From: a virus
Length of the DNA stretch: 27,903 bases
Virus record (IMG/VR): IMGVR_UViG_3300023110_001019
Span: 1 to 27,903 of that record
Reading direction: 5' to 3' (one strand)
Position numbers and translations under genes: made by a program. This document shows, in pieces, positions 1-7,241 of this stretch. Numbering within the stretch: position 1 is the first letter of the stretch; every line of letters begins with the position of its first letter. The notes under the pieces are model-generated. The model was not told the DNA's origin, made no database searches, and was given only the letters and a program-made list of their open reading frames with translations.

Positions 1-1590
1 TGAACCTATGTTTATATCAGGAAGACCTTTCTCCCTAAATTCTTTTTTTAACTTTTCAGTTTCTTCAGCACATTCTATACCTGTCTTTACAGCCATCTCA
101 GCGTGATTAGGACAATCTAATGGTGCGTTCCAAAATGCCATAATACAATCACCCATATACTTGTCAATCGTACCACCATTTCTTAAAACAATTTGACTCA
201 TACGATTTAAGTAATCATTGATTACAGCAACCAATCCTTCAGGATCATCTTTGTTTTTATAATATTCAGAAATGGGAGTAAAACCTACTATGTCCATAAA
301 CAAAAATGACATCTCTTTTCTATCGCCACCAAGTTTTAATTTTTCAGGATTCTTTACAAGTATAGCAACTTGTCTTGGATCCAAATACTTCTCAAACTGT
401 TTTCTGATTTGTTGTTTTAATTTAAACTCTAATATAAATCTATTAAAGACACTATGAAATCCTACAACTGTAATTGTAAATATAATCCAAGTTACATCTA
501 CTAACATTAAATTTTGTTGAAAGAAATAATTAGAATAAACTATTGAGCCTAATATTGAAAATACAATTGCTAAACCTATTACCCAATATGGTGTAAATCT
601 TGTTAGAAATATTATTACTAACCCTACTACAAAAGCAACAGCCAGTTCTACAATAAATGATATATCAACTCTTGTAATATTCTTACCATCTAACACGGTT
701 GAAAGTGTTGAAGCAGTTAGTTCATAAGCATATCTTTCACCAACTGGTGTGGCAATAACACCACCTAATCCTTCAGCATTCATTCCTATAATTACTGTTT
801 TGTTGTTTAATCTAACTTCACTTGTTTCTAAATCAGCAATTGATGTAGTGATGTAACCTTTGTTCCATCTTAACCAGATACGAGCATTTGCATCTGTTTC
901 TATAGTTTTAAATCCAGGAACTCTCATTGCAATTATACCACCTTCTCCTGTTTTAACTTGATAACTTGGTGCACCTGTTGATACTCTTATAACTTCAATT
1001 GCCATTGCAGGATAAATTTCTTCACCTATTCTCATTAGTAATGGTATTCTTCTTACAACGCCATCCACTTCAGGTGCTGTGTTTGTTACACCTACACCAT
1101 CAGCGTATTCGCCAAACTCTTTGACAGGACCTAACATTCCACCCCATTCAAATAACCAAGGTAACGGGTCACCTATTTTAGCGACACCTCTTGGTACAGC
1201 ATTTTTATTTGTTTGATTTGTTCCTGTTTGTGCTATGACTACACCATTTTGATAAATTGTATTGATAAATGTTTCATCACCACCTAGTCTATCGTATTCT
1301 GAAAATAGTATAGGTATAACTATAATGCCAGCACCCCTTTCTCTTAATTGATTTACTACATCTGCTAGTACATCTCTTTTCCAAGGCCATTGTCCATACT
1401 TCTCTATGGCCTTCTCGTCTATGCTGACAATGTGTATATCTTGTGAAATTTCTTTTGGCTCTGATTGTAATAATAAGTCAAATGACTTTAATCTTAATAT
1501 CTCTTTTATCTGTGGGTCTTTTAATCCAATATATGTAACAATGAATAATGTTAAGAAAGCAAATGTCCAATGTGTTAATATTTTTTTCAT
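1..1590 (-). CDS. CHASE2-domain transmembrane class III adenylate/guanylate cyclase (C-terminus cut by window edge)
   Basis: Predicted inner-membrane receptor cyclase making cAMP or cGMP. The frame is open from ATG at 1588-1590 to base 1, so 530 residues are visible and the end is missing. Order seen: one membrane segment at about 9-25; a large extracytoplasmic CHASE2-like sensor at about 30-305, with the typical 'VSIDEKAI', 'YGQWPWKR' and 'VVRRIPL' stretches; three membrane segments at about 313-395; then a class III cyclase domain. The first metal Asp lies in FLFMDIVGFT (about 431) and the second in KYMGDCIMAFW (about 479). The Lys of DKYMGD fits adenylate rather than guanylate specificity, but the later specificity and transition-state residues are beyond the edge. 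It overlaps the stop of the upstream curlin-like gene by one base (TAATG), so it is the last visible gene of the curli operon. CHASE2 cyclases are often neighbours of FecR proteins in bacteria, as here. The family call is secure; activity and signal are unknown. Confidence 0.9.
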   Translation of the reverse strand, partial: MKKILTHWTFAFLTLFIVTYIGLKDPQIKEILRLKSFDLLLQSEPKEISQDIHIVSIDEKAIEKYGQWPWKRDVLADVVNQLRERGAGIIVIPILFSEYDRLGGDETFINTIYQNGVVIAQTGTNQTNKNAVPRGVAKIGDPLPWLFEWGGMLGPVKEFGEYADGVGVTNTAPEVDGVVRRIPLLMRIGEEIYPAMAIEVIRVSTGAPSYQVKTGEGGIIAMRVPGFKTIETDANARIWLRWNKGYITTSIADLETSEVRLNNKTVIIGMNAEGLGGVIATPVGERYAYELTASTLSTVLDGKNITRVDISFIVELAVAFVVGLVIIFLTRFTPYWVIGLAIVFSILGSIVYSNYFFQQNLMLVDVTWIIFTITVVGFHSVFNRFILEFKLKQQIRKQFEKYLDPRQVAILVKNPEKLKLGGDRKEMSFLFMDIVGFTPISEYYKNKDDPEGLVAVINDYLNRMSQIVLRNGGTIDKYMGDCIMAFWNAPLDCPNHAEMAVKTGIECAEETEKLKKEFREKGLPDINIGS

Positions 1591-2402
1591 TAATTACCTT
1601 GTGTCACCGAAACTGAACAGCCTCCTAATGTTTGACAATCTTGTGTAAGTGAATATGATTGTGCTGTACCACCTTGTTGTAGTAAATCTAAATCTGTACC
1701 GTAACTACCTGTTATTGAAACTGTGGCACTATGAGATGAACTACCCTTTTGAATCATATCAACATCATTATCAGAATTATTTATAGTCAAATTCAATGTC
1801 TTGTCCTGATTGCCCCATTGTACAGTAAAAACATCATTATAATTTCCATAAATGTAAGTTGTATTGCTATGTTCGTGTCCTGAATTATTTGACCTTTGAC
1901 TTCCTAAAAATGTATTATTTGAACCGTGAATATCTAATCTTACAAAATGACCACCATATTCGTAATCATCTATCGTATCTAATGAACCATCAGAATAAAC
2001 TCTATAACCTTGATAAAAATCCACATCATTACTATTACCTGAAATATGAAATTCAAATCTATCTCCACCACAAGGTGTTTGATTACAGTATTGTTTGATG
2101 TTTAAATTATTATCGTTACCATCTAAATCCCCACCCCAACTATATCCACTTCCCCATAATGAAGTATATCCAATATAACCATCATCACCTTTTTGTTCAA
2201 ACGTCATAGTATTATCCGTACCACCTATTGACATATCTACTTTATTGTCTTCGCCTTCTTGGTTTACATTAATGGTTGTATCATCATTACCTGTGCCAGC
2301 TTGACTAATATAAATTTCATTGGCCTTTACTTTATCTATGATAGAATAAAAAACCATCCATACAAATAACCAGATTGTTAATCTTTTTAAAAATTTATAC
2401 AT
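1590..2402 (-). CDS. Exported curlin-like repeat protein A (270 aa)
   Basis: Likely a secreted amyloid-type subunit, comparable in role to CsgA or CsgB. A basic, hydrophobic N-terminus (about 1-27) looks like a signal peptide, giving a mature start near NEIYISQ. The mature protein is rich in Asn, Asp, Gly, Ser and Thr. It carries degenerate curlin-like units of the form (I/V)-x-(Q)-x-G-x-x-N: YISQAGTGN (31-39), INVNQEGEDN (44-53), MTFEQKGDD (66-74), VDMIQKGS (214-221), LDLLQQGG (238-245) and a terminal SVTQGN. Unlike classical CsgA it contains cysteine pairs (C106/C111 and C256/C262), possibly disulfides. Its mature N-terminus matches the second curlin-like protein encoded at 3559-4272, so the two are paralogues. 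It is translationally coupled on both sides by one-base overlaps with the FecR gene and the cyclase gene. The repeats are irregular, so the curlin call rests on pattern, paralogy and the CsgG/CsgF context. Confidence 0.75.
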   Translation of the reverse strand: MYKFLKRLTIWLFVWMVFYSIIDKVKANEIYISQAGTGNDDTTINVNQEGEDNKVDMSIGGTDNTMTFEQKGDDGYIGYTSLWGSGYSWGGDLDGNDNNLNIKQYCNQTPCGGDRFEFHISGNSNDVDFYQGYRVYSDGSLDTIDDYEYGGHFVRLDIHGSNNTFLGSQRSNNSGHEHSNTTYIYGNYNDVFTVQWGNQDKTLNLTINNSDNDVDMIQKGSSSHSATVSITGSYGTDLDLLQQGGTAQSYSLTQDCQTLGGCSVSVTQGN

Positions 2403-3508
2403 TATCGTTGTAATAGGTCTATATTATTCAGACCTCCTCCATCTCCTACAATATAATCTCTTGTTATAAAATCACCTTGTGACAGATTAATAACATACTC
2501 ACTTGATTTACTTAATTTTAATCGTACAAAGTTAGTTGTATCCTCTCGTCTAAATTCCCAATATGTTCCTTGGTCAATAATAATAATACCTGTTAACTCG
2601 TCTTGTCCTACTTTTTGTTTCTTCTTTACAAATACATCTGTTAACTCACTTAAAAAACTTTCTGCTAATACTTTGTTAATTTGGTCTAATACATCTGCTA
2701 AAAAATCTTGTGCTAGATAGTCAATATCCAATTCTTCAAAGTTATCATCATCTTTTGTTGCTAGTAAATCTTCGTTTAAAACATCTATTTCTAAAAAATC
2801 AATATCTAAAACATTAGCAACAGCTTTCTTTTCTTCTACTGCCTCATCTGTATTTAAGTTTGATGGTGGTGATAAGATAAGTAGATTTGAAATCATACTT
2901 TCATCAACATCTACTAAAATAGGTTTAAATGGTTTTGCTTCTGGTGCTTCAACTCTTGTTGCTTGAAAGGCCTGATTCATTATAACTTGACCAGCATCTG
3001 ATTCTACACTTATCTCTCCTACATAACATAAACCATTTGTATCACAACTTGGTAATAATAAAATAGTAGAACCACCTAATTCATCTATAATCATAGCAAA
3101 GTCAGTACCTCTAACAGCAATTGTGGCTGTTGGTGTACTAATCTTTACATTTTGTTTTGAATTTTTGGCAATCTGACCTGAAGCATATCTTACACTTCCT
3201 AAACTTGCCTTTAATGATAACGCACCTGTGTTGGTGTTAGGGTCATAAACAAACTCGTCAATGACTAACTTTGAGTGTTCCGTTAACTCAACTTTAGTGT
3301 CATCAACAAAGGTGATACCTGTACGGCCATCACCTGTCTTTACTGTATCGTATGAAAAGACTTCAACATCTTTTTGAATAGTGATACCTTTGTCACCGTC
3401 TTTTCTATCTATTTCTGCCTTGCCTTTGTGTTCACTTACTTTACCAATAGAGGCAAGAGCAGAATTAGAAATTACGATTAATAAAATTATAAAGTTCAAT
3501 ATTCGCAT
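2402..3508 (-). CDS. Exported FecR-domain protein (368 aa)
   Basis: A hydrophobic N-terminus with an ALA-S cleavage site (about residue 19) predicts export. Residues about 45-150 form a FecR domain: 'VFSYDTVKTGDGRTGITF', a 'LTEHSKLVIDEF' strand, 'GSVRYASG' and the hallmark 'TPTATIAVRGTDF' (125-137). The rest is acidic, with a region rich in Leu, Asp and Glu at about 225-285 and no recognised domain. Classical FecR is a membrane anti-sigma regulator. This protein lacks the cytoplasmic helical part and the membrane anchor, so it belongs to the exported FecR-like group often found next to CHASE2 cyclases. Its stop overlaps the start of curlin-like gene A by one base. The 50-base gap upstream of it (3509-3558) is the only real gap in the operon, and I see no convincing promoter or hairpin there. 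It might be a periplasmic ligand or signal partner of the cyclase; that role is inference. Confidence 0.85.
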   Translation of the reverse strand: MRILNFIILLIVISNSALASIGKVSEHKGKAEIDRKDGDKGITIQKDVEVFSYDTVKTGDGRTGITFVDDTKVELTEHSKLVIDEFVYDPNTNTGALSLKASLGSVRYASGQIAKNSKQNVKISTPTATIAVRGTDFAMIIDELGGSTILLLPSCDTNGLCYVGEISVESDAGQVIMNQAFQATRVEAPEAKPFKPILVDVDESMISNLLILSPPSNLNTDEAVEEKKAVANVLDIDFLEIDVLNEDLLATKDDDNFEELDIDYLAQDFLADVLDQINKVLAESFLSELTDVFVKKKQKVGQDELTGIIIIDQGTYWEFRREDTTNFVRLKLSKSSEYVINLSQGDFITRDYIVGDGGGLNNIDLLQR

Positions 3509-3558
3509 ATACTAAAAGTCCTATAATTAATATTAAGTTTATTGTTCCAAAGTCCATA

Positions 3559-4272
3559 TTAATCCGATTGTGTTATGTCTATATCAAAACTATCGCCAGT
3601 TACATCTAAATCTACTGTATTGTCATAGATACCAGATTGTGTAACATCAATAGTTCCTCCACCGCCAGTAACATTGATTGTAATGCCGTGACCAGCACTA
3701 TCGCCATCTCCGTCAACATCTAAAGTAATAGCATTACCTTCATCTGAATTTGCTGAAGTTGTTGCTAATGATGATGAGTTATCTGAAGTTACAGATATAT
3801 TAGCACTTACACCGTCAACAGCAGCAGCGATAACGCTGTTATCTCCTGTAAGTGTAAAACTAATTGTAGATGATGAAGCGTCTGTAGTTTCACCAATATC
3901 AAAATCAAAGGTGTTGTTGTCACCTGTTGTAGTGATATTAAGTGTTACAGTATCACAATCTCCTGATGATGTAGAGCTACAAAGTAAATCAACTGTGTTT
4001 GAGTTACCTGTAAAAGCCCAAGTACCTGTATAAGTTGATCCTTTAATTGTAGCGTCAATAGTGTTTGTGTTACCTGTTTGTGTAATACTAAACGTCATAT
4101 TATCACCGTTTAAAACCATATCGGCAAGTGAATCACCGACTTCGTTATTTTGTCCGTCTTGTGTAATGTCCAAATCAAGGCCGTCTCCGACCTGTTCTAT
4201 ATAAATGTCGTTAGCATAAACGTTAAAGCATAATATACTAGCAAATAATGTAATTAACAGTTTATTTAACAT
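3559..4272 (-). CDS. Exported curlin-like repeat protein B (237 aa)
   Basis: Second predicted amyloid-type subunit. The signal peptide is about 1-20, cut at VYA-ND, giving a mature start NDIYIEQVGDG that mirrors NEIYISQAGTG of the other curlin-like protein. Curlin-like units are DITQDGQNNEV (35-45), SITQTGNTNTI (62-72), DVTQSGIYDNTV (209-220) and a terminal DITQSD. Between them are beta-prone stretches of Asp, Thr, Ser, Gly and Asn with a GDN/GNSN turn about every 20-25 residues (N57, N67, N90, N119, N144). One close cysteine pair (C98, C106) could form a disulfide. Length is somewhat above E. coli CsgA (about 150 aa). Its start lies inside the end of csgG (11-base overlap), so it is translated with the pore gene that would export it. 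An alternative reading is a generic beta-helical adhesin; the CsgG/CsgF neighbours make curlin-like the better call. Confidence 0.78.
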   Translation of the reverse strand: MLNKLLITLFASILCFNVYANDIYIEQVGDGLDLDITQDGQNNEVGDSLADMVLNGDNMTFSITQTGNTNTIDATIKGSTYTGTWAFTGNSNTVDLLCSSTSSGDCDTVTLNITTTGDNNTFDFDIGETTDASSSTISFTLTGDNSVIAAAVDGVSANISVTSDNSSSLATTSANSDEGNAITLDVDGDGDSAGHGITINVTGGGGTIDVTQSGIYDNTVDLDVTGDSFDIDITQSD

Positions 4273-5056
4273 TTACTTTTTTCTCCTCTTTAAATTTCCA
4301 AAGACCATTTTGTTGGCCTTGTAATATAATTTCTACTACGGCCTGTTCTATCGCTGCTCTTACAGCATAGTTAACAGGTTCGTTTTTTGTTACTCCTGTT
4401 TCTGTTTCTATTGCTCTTGTACCTAAATCTAAAAACTTAAATACAGATGAGCCATATGAAACAGATAATATAGTTTTTTCAACAGCAACTGTAAGTAAGA
4501 CTTCTCCTGTAGAAACACTTACTATTCTCATAGAAACAGTTACGTTATCAACTCTATATTGTTGTTGTACTCCTATGCCCAAATATCTAGCACCAGCACC
4601 ACCAGTTGCTATATTTGAGTCATAACCTACAACACCACCTTCAAGTATAAGACCAGCAAACTTTAAAGGTTTTAATCTTTTAGATTTTTCTTCTTCATAC
4701 TGTTCTCTTGTTGATCTTATCAGCTGCCTTTCTTTGATTAGATTATCTAATCCAATTCTTTCTACAACTTGAAACCAAGTCCCATTACCTACTTTTTGTA
4801 ATGCGTCTATCACCCATACTTCAGCACCTTGTGTGACAGCACTACTTAATTGTGAAAACTTATCACTTGGTTTTCTTTGACCTGTCTTATCTGTAAACTG
4901 ATATACAGCAATTGTAATTTCAGGTCCGTCTAATTTTTTTATATTATCAAATTTTTCTTGTAACGGAGATAGAGATAGTTTTGGATCCTCTATCTGAGGT
5001 ACAGTAGCGCAACCACTTAAACATATAGCTGCCAAAAATAATAATACTTTAAACAT
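4262..5056 (-). CDS. csgG: CsgG-family outer-membrane curli secretion lipoprotein (264 aa)
   Basis: CsgG forms the nonameric outer-membrane pore that exports curli subunits. The N-terminus is a lipoprotein signal with lipobox LSGC, and the acylated residue would be C16. The family pattern is clear and continuous: 'ITIAVYQFTDKTGQRKPSD' with the conserved Phe-Thr-Asp-x-Thr-Gly, 'SSAVTQGAEVWVIDALQ', 'GTWFQVVERIGLDNLIKERQ', 'REQY', 'AGLILEGGVVGYDSNIATGGAGARYLG', 'RVDNVTVSMRIVSVSTGEVL', and 'LDLGTRAIETETGVTKNEPVN' followed by a C-terminal helix. Length is close to E. coli CsgG (277 aa precursor). It overlaps the CsgF gene by one base upstream and the curlin-like gene by 11 bases downstream. No frameshift or missing motif is visible, which suggests a functional gene. 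It is clearly not a standard T4-like gene and was presumably acquired from a bacterium. Confidence 0.95.
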   Translation of the reverse strand: MFKVLLFLAAICLSGCATVPQIEDPKLSLSPLQEKFDNIKKLDGPEITIAVYQFTDKTGQRKPSDKFSQLSSAVTQGAEVWVIDALQKVGNGTWFQVVERIGLDNLIKERQLIRSTREQYEEEKSKRLKPLKFAGLILEGGVVGYDSNIATGGAGARYLGIGVQQQYRVDNVTVSMRIVSVSTGEVLLTVAVEKTILSVSYGSSVFKFLDLGTRAIETETGVTKNEPVNYAVRAAIEQAVVEIILQGQQNGLWKFKEEKKVNVK

Positions 5057-5514
5057 TAAAATCCAAAGTCCCCTATGGGCACAGTTAATGTTGTTACCGT
5101 TCCATCTTCTGCTGTAATTGTAATATTAATTGTTCCCAAATCTGTATCTTTAGTCCATACAATTTGAGCACCTTCTATTTCAGCAGTACCAGAATTTTGT
5201 CCAGTATCACTAAACATATTATCAACTAATTGTTTTGATAGATTAGCGTAAATTCTACTTTCAACGTTAGCAATAAAACGATTGATTGTCTTATTGTCTT
5301 CGTCACGTTTAGCCTGCCTTTCAGCGGCTTCTTTGTCTTCTTTTATCTTTTGTTTTCTTTGGTGTTCAAGTTGTTGTATAGATAACACGTGGTTTGAGTA
5401 ACCATTTCCACTAAAGGAAGGGTTCTTAAAATCCTGTGTCAATTCACTTGATTGTAATGATGATGAGAATAGTATAATTCCAAAGAAAGCACTTAATTTA
5501 ATTAGTGTTTTCAT
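5056..5514 (-). CDS. csgF: CsgF-like curli assembly factor (152 aa)
   Basis: CsgF binds inside and around the CsgG pore and anchors fibre nucleation at the cell surface. The signal peptide is about 1-22. The mature N-terminus contains the signature DFKNPSFSGN, matching the F-x-NP-x-F-x-GN that inserts into the CsgG channel. A charged, coiled-coil-like middle follows (about 50-80), then an 'INRFIANVESRIYANLSKQLVDNMF' helix and a C-terminal beta domain ending 'GTVTTLTVPIGDFGF'. This layout matches CsgF; the charged middle is longer than I would expect from E. coli CsgF. It is the first gene of the curli operon. A late promoter (5520-5527) lies exactly five bases upstream of its ATG. No Shine-Dalgarno fits in that space, so the transcript is predicted to be leaderless. 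Confidence 0.88.
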   Translation of the reverse strand: MKTLIKLSAFFGIILFSSSLQSSELTQDFKNPSFSGNGYSNHVLSIQQLEHQRKQKIKEDKEAAERQAKRDEDNKTINRFIANVESRIYANLSKQLVDNMFSDTGQNSGTAEIEGAQIVWTKDTDLGTINITITAEDGTVTTLTVPIGDFGF

Positions 5515-5519
5515 ACTAC

Positions 5520-5527
5520 TATTTATG
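5520..5527 (-). promoter_or_regulatory. T4-type late promoter ahead of the curli operon (CATAAATA)
   Basis: Read on the minus strand, CATAAATA matches the late consensus NATAAATA of T4-like marine phages. It occupies most of the 14-base gap between the small membrane gene and csgF, and is followed by GTAGT and then the ATG of csgF. Transcription from a T4 late promoter starts about six bases downstream of the box, which would be at the ATG itself. Confidence 0.7.
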
Positions 5528-5528
5528 T

Positions 5529-5783
5529 TTATTCGTCTTTAGTTTTCTTCTTTTCTTCTTCTCGGAGTGTCAGGACTGTGTTTAATTTTGCCTTGATTCT
5601 TATAAGGTCATTATCAAGTCTTCGTATCTTATCTAACAACATAATTAGAGCCTTATTTGCTTCTCCCAATTTACTGGTAACTTCTTGTGTTATAAAGTTA
5701 TAGATAAACCAAATAAACCAACCCATAGCAATAGCGGCCAGTGTCGCAAAACCGTATTGATTAAGTATTTCTAAAATTGTCAT
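5529..5783 (-). CDS. Small membrane protein, holin-like (84 aa), copy 1
   Basis: One membrane segment at about 13-32 (FATLAAIAMGWFIWFIYNFI) is followed by a charged amphipathic helix and a Lys/Glu tail. This layout (N-terminal membrane helix, cytoplasmic coiled coil, charged end) resembles BhlA/UviB-type phage holins. It is clearly related to the next upstream gene: both start M-x-x-x-EILxQ(Y/F)G, then an Ala-rich AA-IxMG-FI motif, then NDLI-I. It ends 14 bases before csgF and its start overlaps the stop of its sister gene by one base. An alternative role is as a membrane partner of the curli cassette or of the nuclease next door. Holin function is an inference from shape and position. Confidence 0.6.
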   Translation of the reverse strand: MTILEILNQYGFATLAAIAMGWFIWFIYNFITQEVTSKLGEANKALIMLLDKIRRLDNDLIRIKAKLNTVLTLREEEKKKTKDE

Positions 5784-6058
5784 TAGTCTTTTCTTGCGTC
5801 ATTCTTTCCATCTGATCTAGCAATTCTATCTAAATCAGGTTTGAGATGTAACGCTGATGATATTAAAGTGTCAATATGTATCAGGTCATTATTCATAGTA
5901 TCTATTCTATTTTCTAAACCCATAATAATACCGTGCAATCCTTTTACTGAACCTACAACGCCACCTAAAATATACTTTAGAATAATATAAATGAAACCAC
6001 CCATTGTGATAGCAGCTGCGACAGGTAATCCGAATTGTGTTAGTATCTCAAAAAACAT
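5783..6058 (-). CDS. Small membrane protein, holin-like (91 aa), copy 2
   Basis: Paralogue of the 84-residue neighbour. A hydrophobic segment at about 10-33 (GLPVAAAITMGGFIYIILKY) is followed by a helical region with 'NRIDTMNNDLIHIDTLI' and a charged tail. It has one-base overlaps with both neighbours, so the two copies and the nuclease gene are translationally coupled. The tandem pair probably arose by duplication. Two related holin-like proteins could act as holin and antiholin or form a hetero-oligomer, but nothing in the sequence decides this. Confidence 0.6.
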   Translation of the reverse strand: MFFEILTQFGLPVAAAITMGGFIYIILKYILGGVVGSVKGLHGIIMGLENRIDTMNNDLIHIDTLISSALHLKPDLDRIARSDGKNDARKD

Positions 6059-6477
6059 TATACTCTTTTTCTATTTCTTAAATGAGCTGCTTCAACAAGT
6101 TTTTTGTTTTGACCATAATAAGCAACAGCGTGACCTACTTTAACCATTTCTGAATTAACAGATTTGCCGTCACACCATACATCTCCAAGTATTCTACCAA
6201 ACTTACCTGTTTCTGAATTTTTGTATGTTTTAATTGTAATCTTTTTTGCTTTTTTTAATTTTTCTTGTAAAAACTTTTTAGATTTTAAACCATAAACTTT
6301 TTCTACTTTATCTCTTGTTCTACTTTCTGGTGTGTCTATACCAAATAGTCTAACTCTTTGAGCAAACAAAATGTCAAACCCCATATCTAATATAACATCT
6401 ATTGTGTCTCCATCTACAACTTTTGTAACTCGTTTTACTCTATAACTAAAGTCAGTTTTATCACCTAGTTTCGCCAT
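6058..6477 (-). CDS. Staphylococcal-nuclease-like (SNase/thermonuclease) protein (139 aa)
   Basis: Calcium-dependent nuclease of the OB-fold SNase family. It contains VVDGDTID (20-27), RLFGIDTPES (43-52) with the expected Arg43, Asp48 and Glu51, and GKFGRILGDV with Arg95. These correspond to Asp21, Arg35, Asp40, Glu43 and Arg87 of staphylococcal nuclease, so the active site looks complete. The C-terminal 'VNSEMVKVGHAVAYY' is also conserved. No signal peptide is visible, so it should act in the cytoplasm, possibly on host DNA or RNA. The start lies inside the upstream lipoprotein gene (17-base overlap). Confidence 0.92.
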   Translation of the reverse strand: MAKLGDKTDFSYRVKRVTKVVDGDTIDVILDMGFDILFAQRVRLFGIDTPESRTRDKVEKVYGLKSKKFLQEKLKKAKKITIKTYKNSETGKFGRILGDVWCDGKSVNSEMVKVGHAVAYYGQNKKLVEAAHLRNRKRV

Positions 6478-6841
6478 TTTCTACCTCGTAATATTCTTTA
6501 TACTTGTCTAGCAAGTCATTTGTTATTTTTAATTGATTTCTTATTCTTGCAAAGTTTTTTGCTAGTAATTCAAAGTCTTTATCTGTTAGTCCCCATAAAA
6601 CTGGATCAATGCCTTGTTCTTCTAGTTTCTTAAATACTTCTTCAGCATTATTAGATGTAATAATAATCCATCTTAAATTTTCTAATTCAAGTGGTGTTGG
6701 TTTTTCTAAATTTAGTTTTGCTCTAGGTACTTCTTCTTTAAATATGCTTAACTGTTTTACTCCACTACAACTAGTAAGGAATATAGTTAGGATTAGCAAT
6801 AGAAGGACATTCTGAATTAATTTCTGACTTCTTTGTAGCAT
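6461..6841 (-). CDS. Outer-membrane lipoprotein, Rz1-like o-spanin candidate (126 aa)
   Basis: Hydrophobic signal (about 10-21) with lipobox FLTSC, so C25 would be the acylated residue. The body contains 'LRWIIITSNNAEEVFKKLEEQG', 'LWGLTDKDFELLAKNFARIRNQL' and 'LLDKYKEYYE', a W-x3-T-x2-N / GL-T / N-x-x-x-I pattern that recurs in small phage lysis-region proteins. Its first 24 codons overlap the end of the upstream coiled-coil membrane gene in another frame (71 bases), the usual arrangement of Rz/Rz1 spanin pairs. Rz1 proteins are often shorter and Pro-rich; this one is longer and not Pro-rich, so function rests on lipobox and overlap. Confidence 0.72.
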   Translation of the reverse strand: MLQRSQKLIQNVLLLLILTIFLTSCSGVKQLSIFKEEVPRAKLNLEKPTPLELENLRWIIITSNNAEEVFKKLEEQGIDPVLWGLTDKDFELLAKNFARIRNQLKITNDLLDKYKEYYEVENGETR

Positions 6842-7235
6842 TCTTTTCTGCCTCAGTTAGAGGTGATCCACTTGCGATCTCAATACATCTTGTAGCAAGT
6901 GCTGACGCACCGTTTGTTATTCTTTCAATAGACTCTGTTTTCTGTATGGCTAACTTGCCAACATCTCTATTTTTTTTATTAAACCTTTTATCAAGGTCTT
7001 CTAAATCTTTTTTCAATACATTTACTAACTCGTTCATTTTTTTGTTAGCATCTAGTATTTGTTGAAAATCTTTTTTCTGATTTTCTATTAAAGTCTTTTG
7101 TTCGGATACAGCAGACTCTAGTTTAACTGCATTTGCTTTAAGTATAGTGTTGTCTTTCTGTAACTTAAAAATGTATCCACCAGCGCCGATTAAAGCGCTG
7201 ATGAATATTCCAATAAAAAATAATCTAATTCCCAT
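6771..7235 (-). CDS. Inner-membrane coiled-coil protein, Rz-like i-spanin candidate (154 aa)
   Basis: N-terminal membrane anchor at about 4-20 (RLFFIGIFISALIGAGG), then a long predicted coiled coil (about 24-105) with many Leu, Lys, Glu and Gln, and a C-terminal region with two cysteines (about 117 and 143). This is the layout of i-spanins, which span the periplasm and pair with an outer-membrane lipoprotein to fuse the membranes at lysis. The partner lipoprotein gene starts inside it. The ATG has only a weak ribosome site. A very small membrane gene lies just upstream. Confidence 0.72.
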   Translation of the reverse strand: MGIRLFFIGIFISALIGAGGYIFKLQKDNTILKANAVKLESAVSEQKTLIENQKKDFQQILDANKKMNELVNVLKKDLEDLDKRFNKKNRDVGKLAIQKTESIERITNGASALATRCIEIASGSPLTEAEKNATKKSEINSECPSIANPNYIPY

Positions 7236-7241
7236 GGTTGA

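Noticed and set aside
1859-2098. Plus-strand open frames opposite the curlin-like genes and elsewhere
   Set aside because: They are antisense shadows with low-complexity composition, no ribosome sites and no recognisable domains.
3509-3558. Possible promoter in the 50-base gap before the FecR gene
   Set aside because: No NATAAATA and no acceptable -10/-35 pair; the gap can be a simple translation leader.
1-5514. Bacterial chromosome origin of the window because of curli genes
   Set aside because: The cassette is directly joined to phage-type lysis genes, has a T4-type late promoter and shares the same tight gene overlaps; UvsX and gp41 lie on the same strand.
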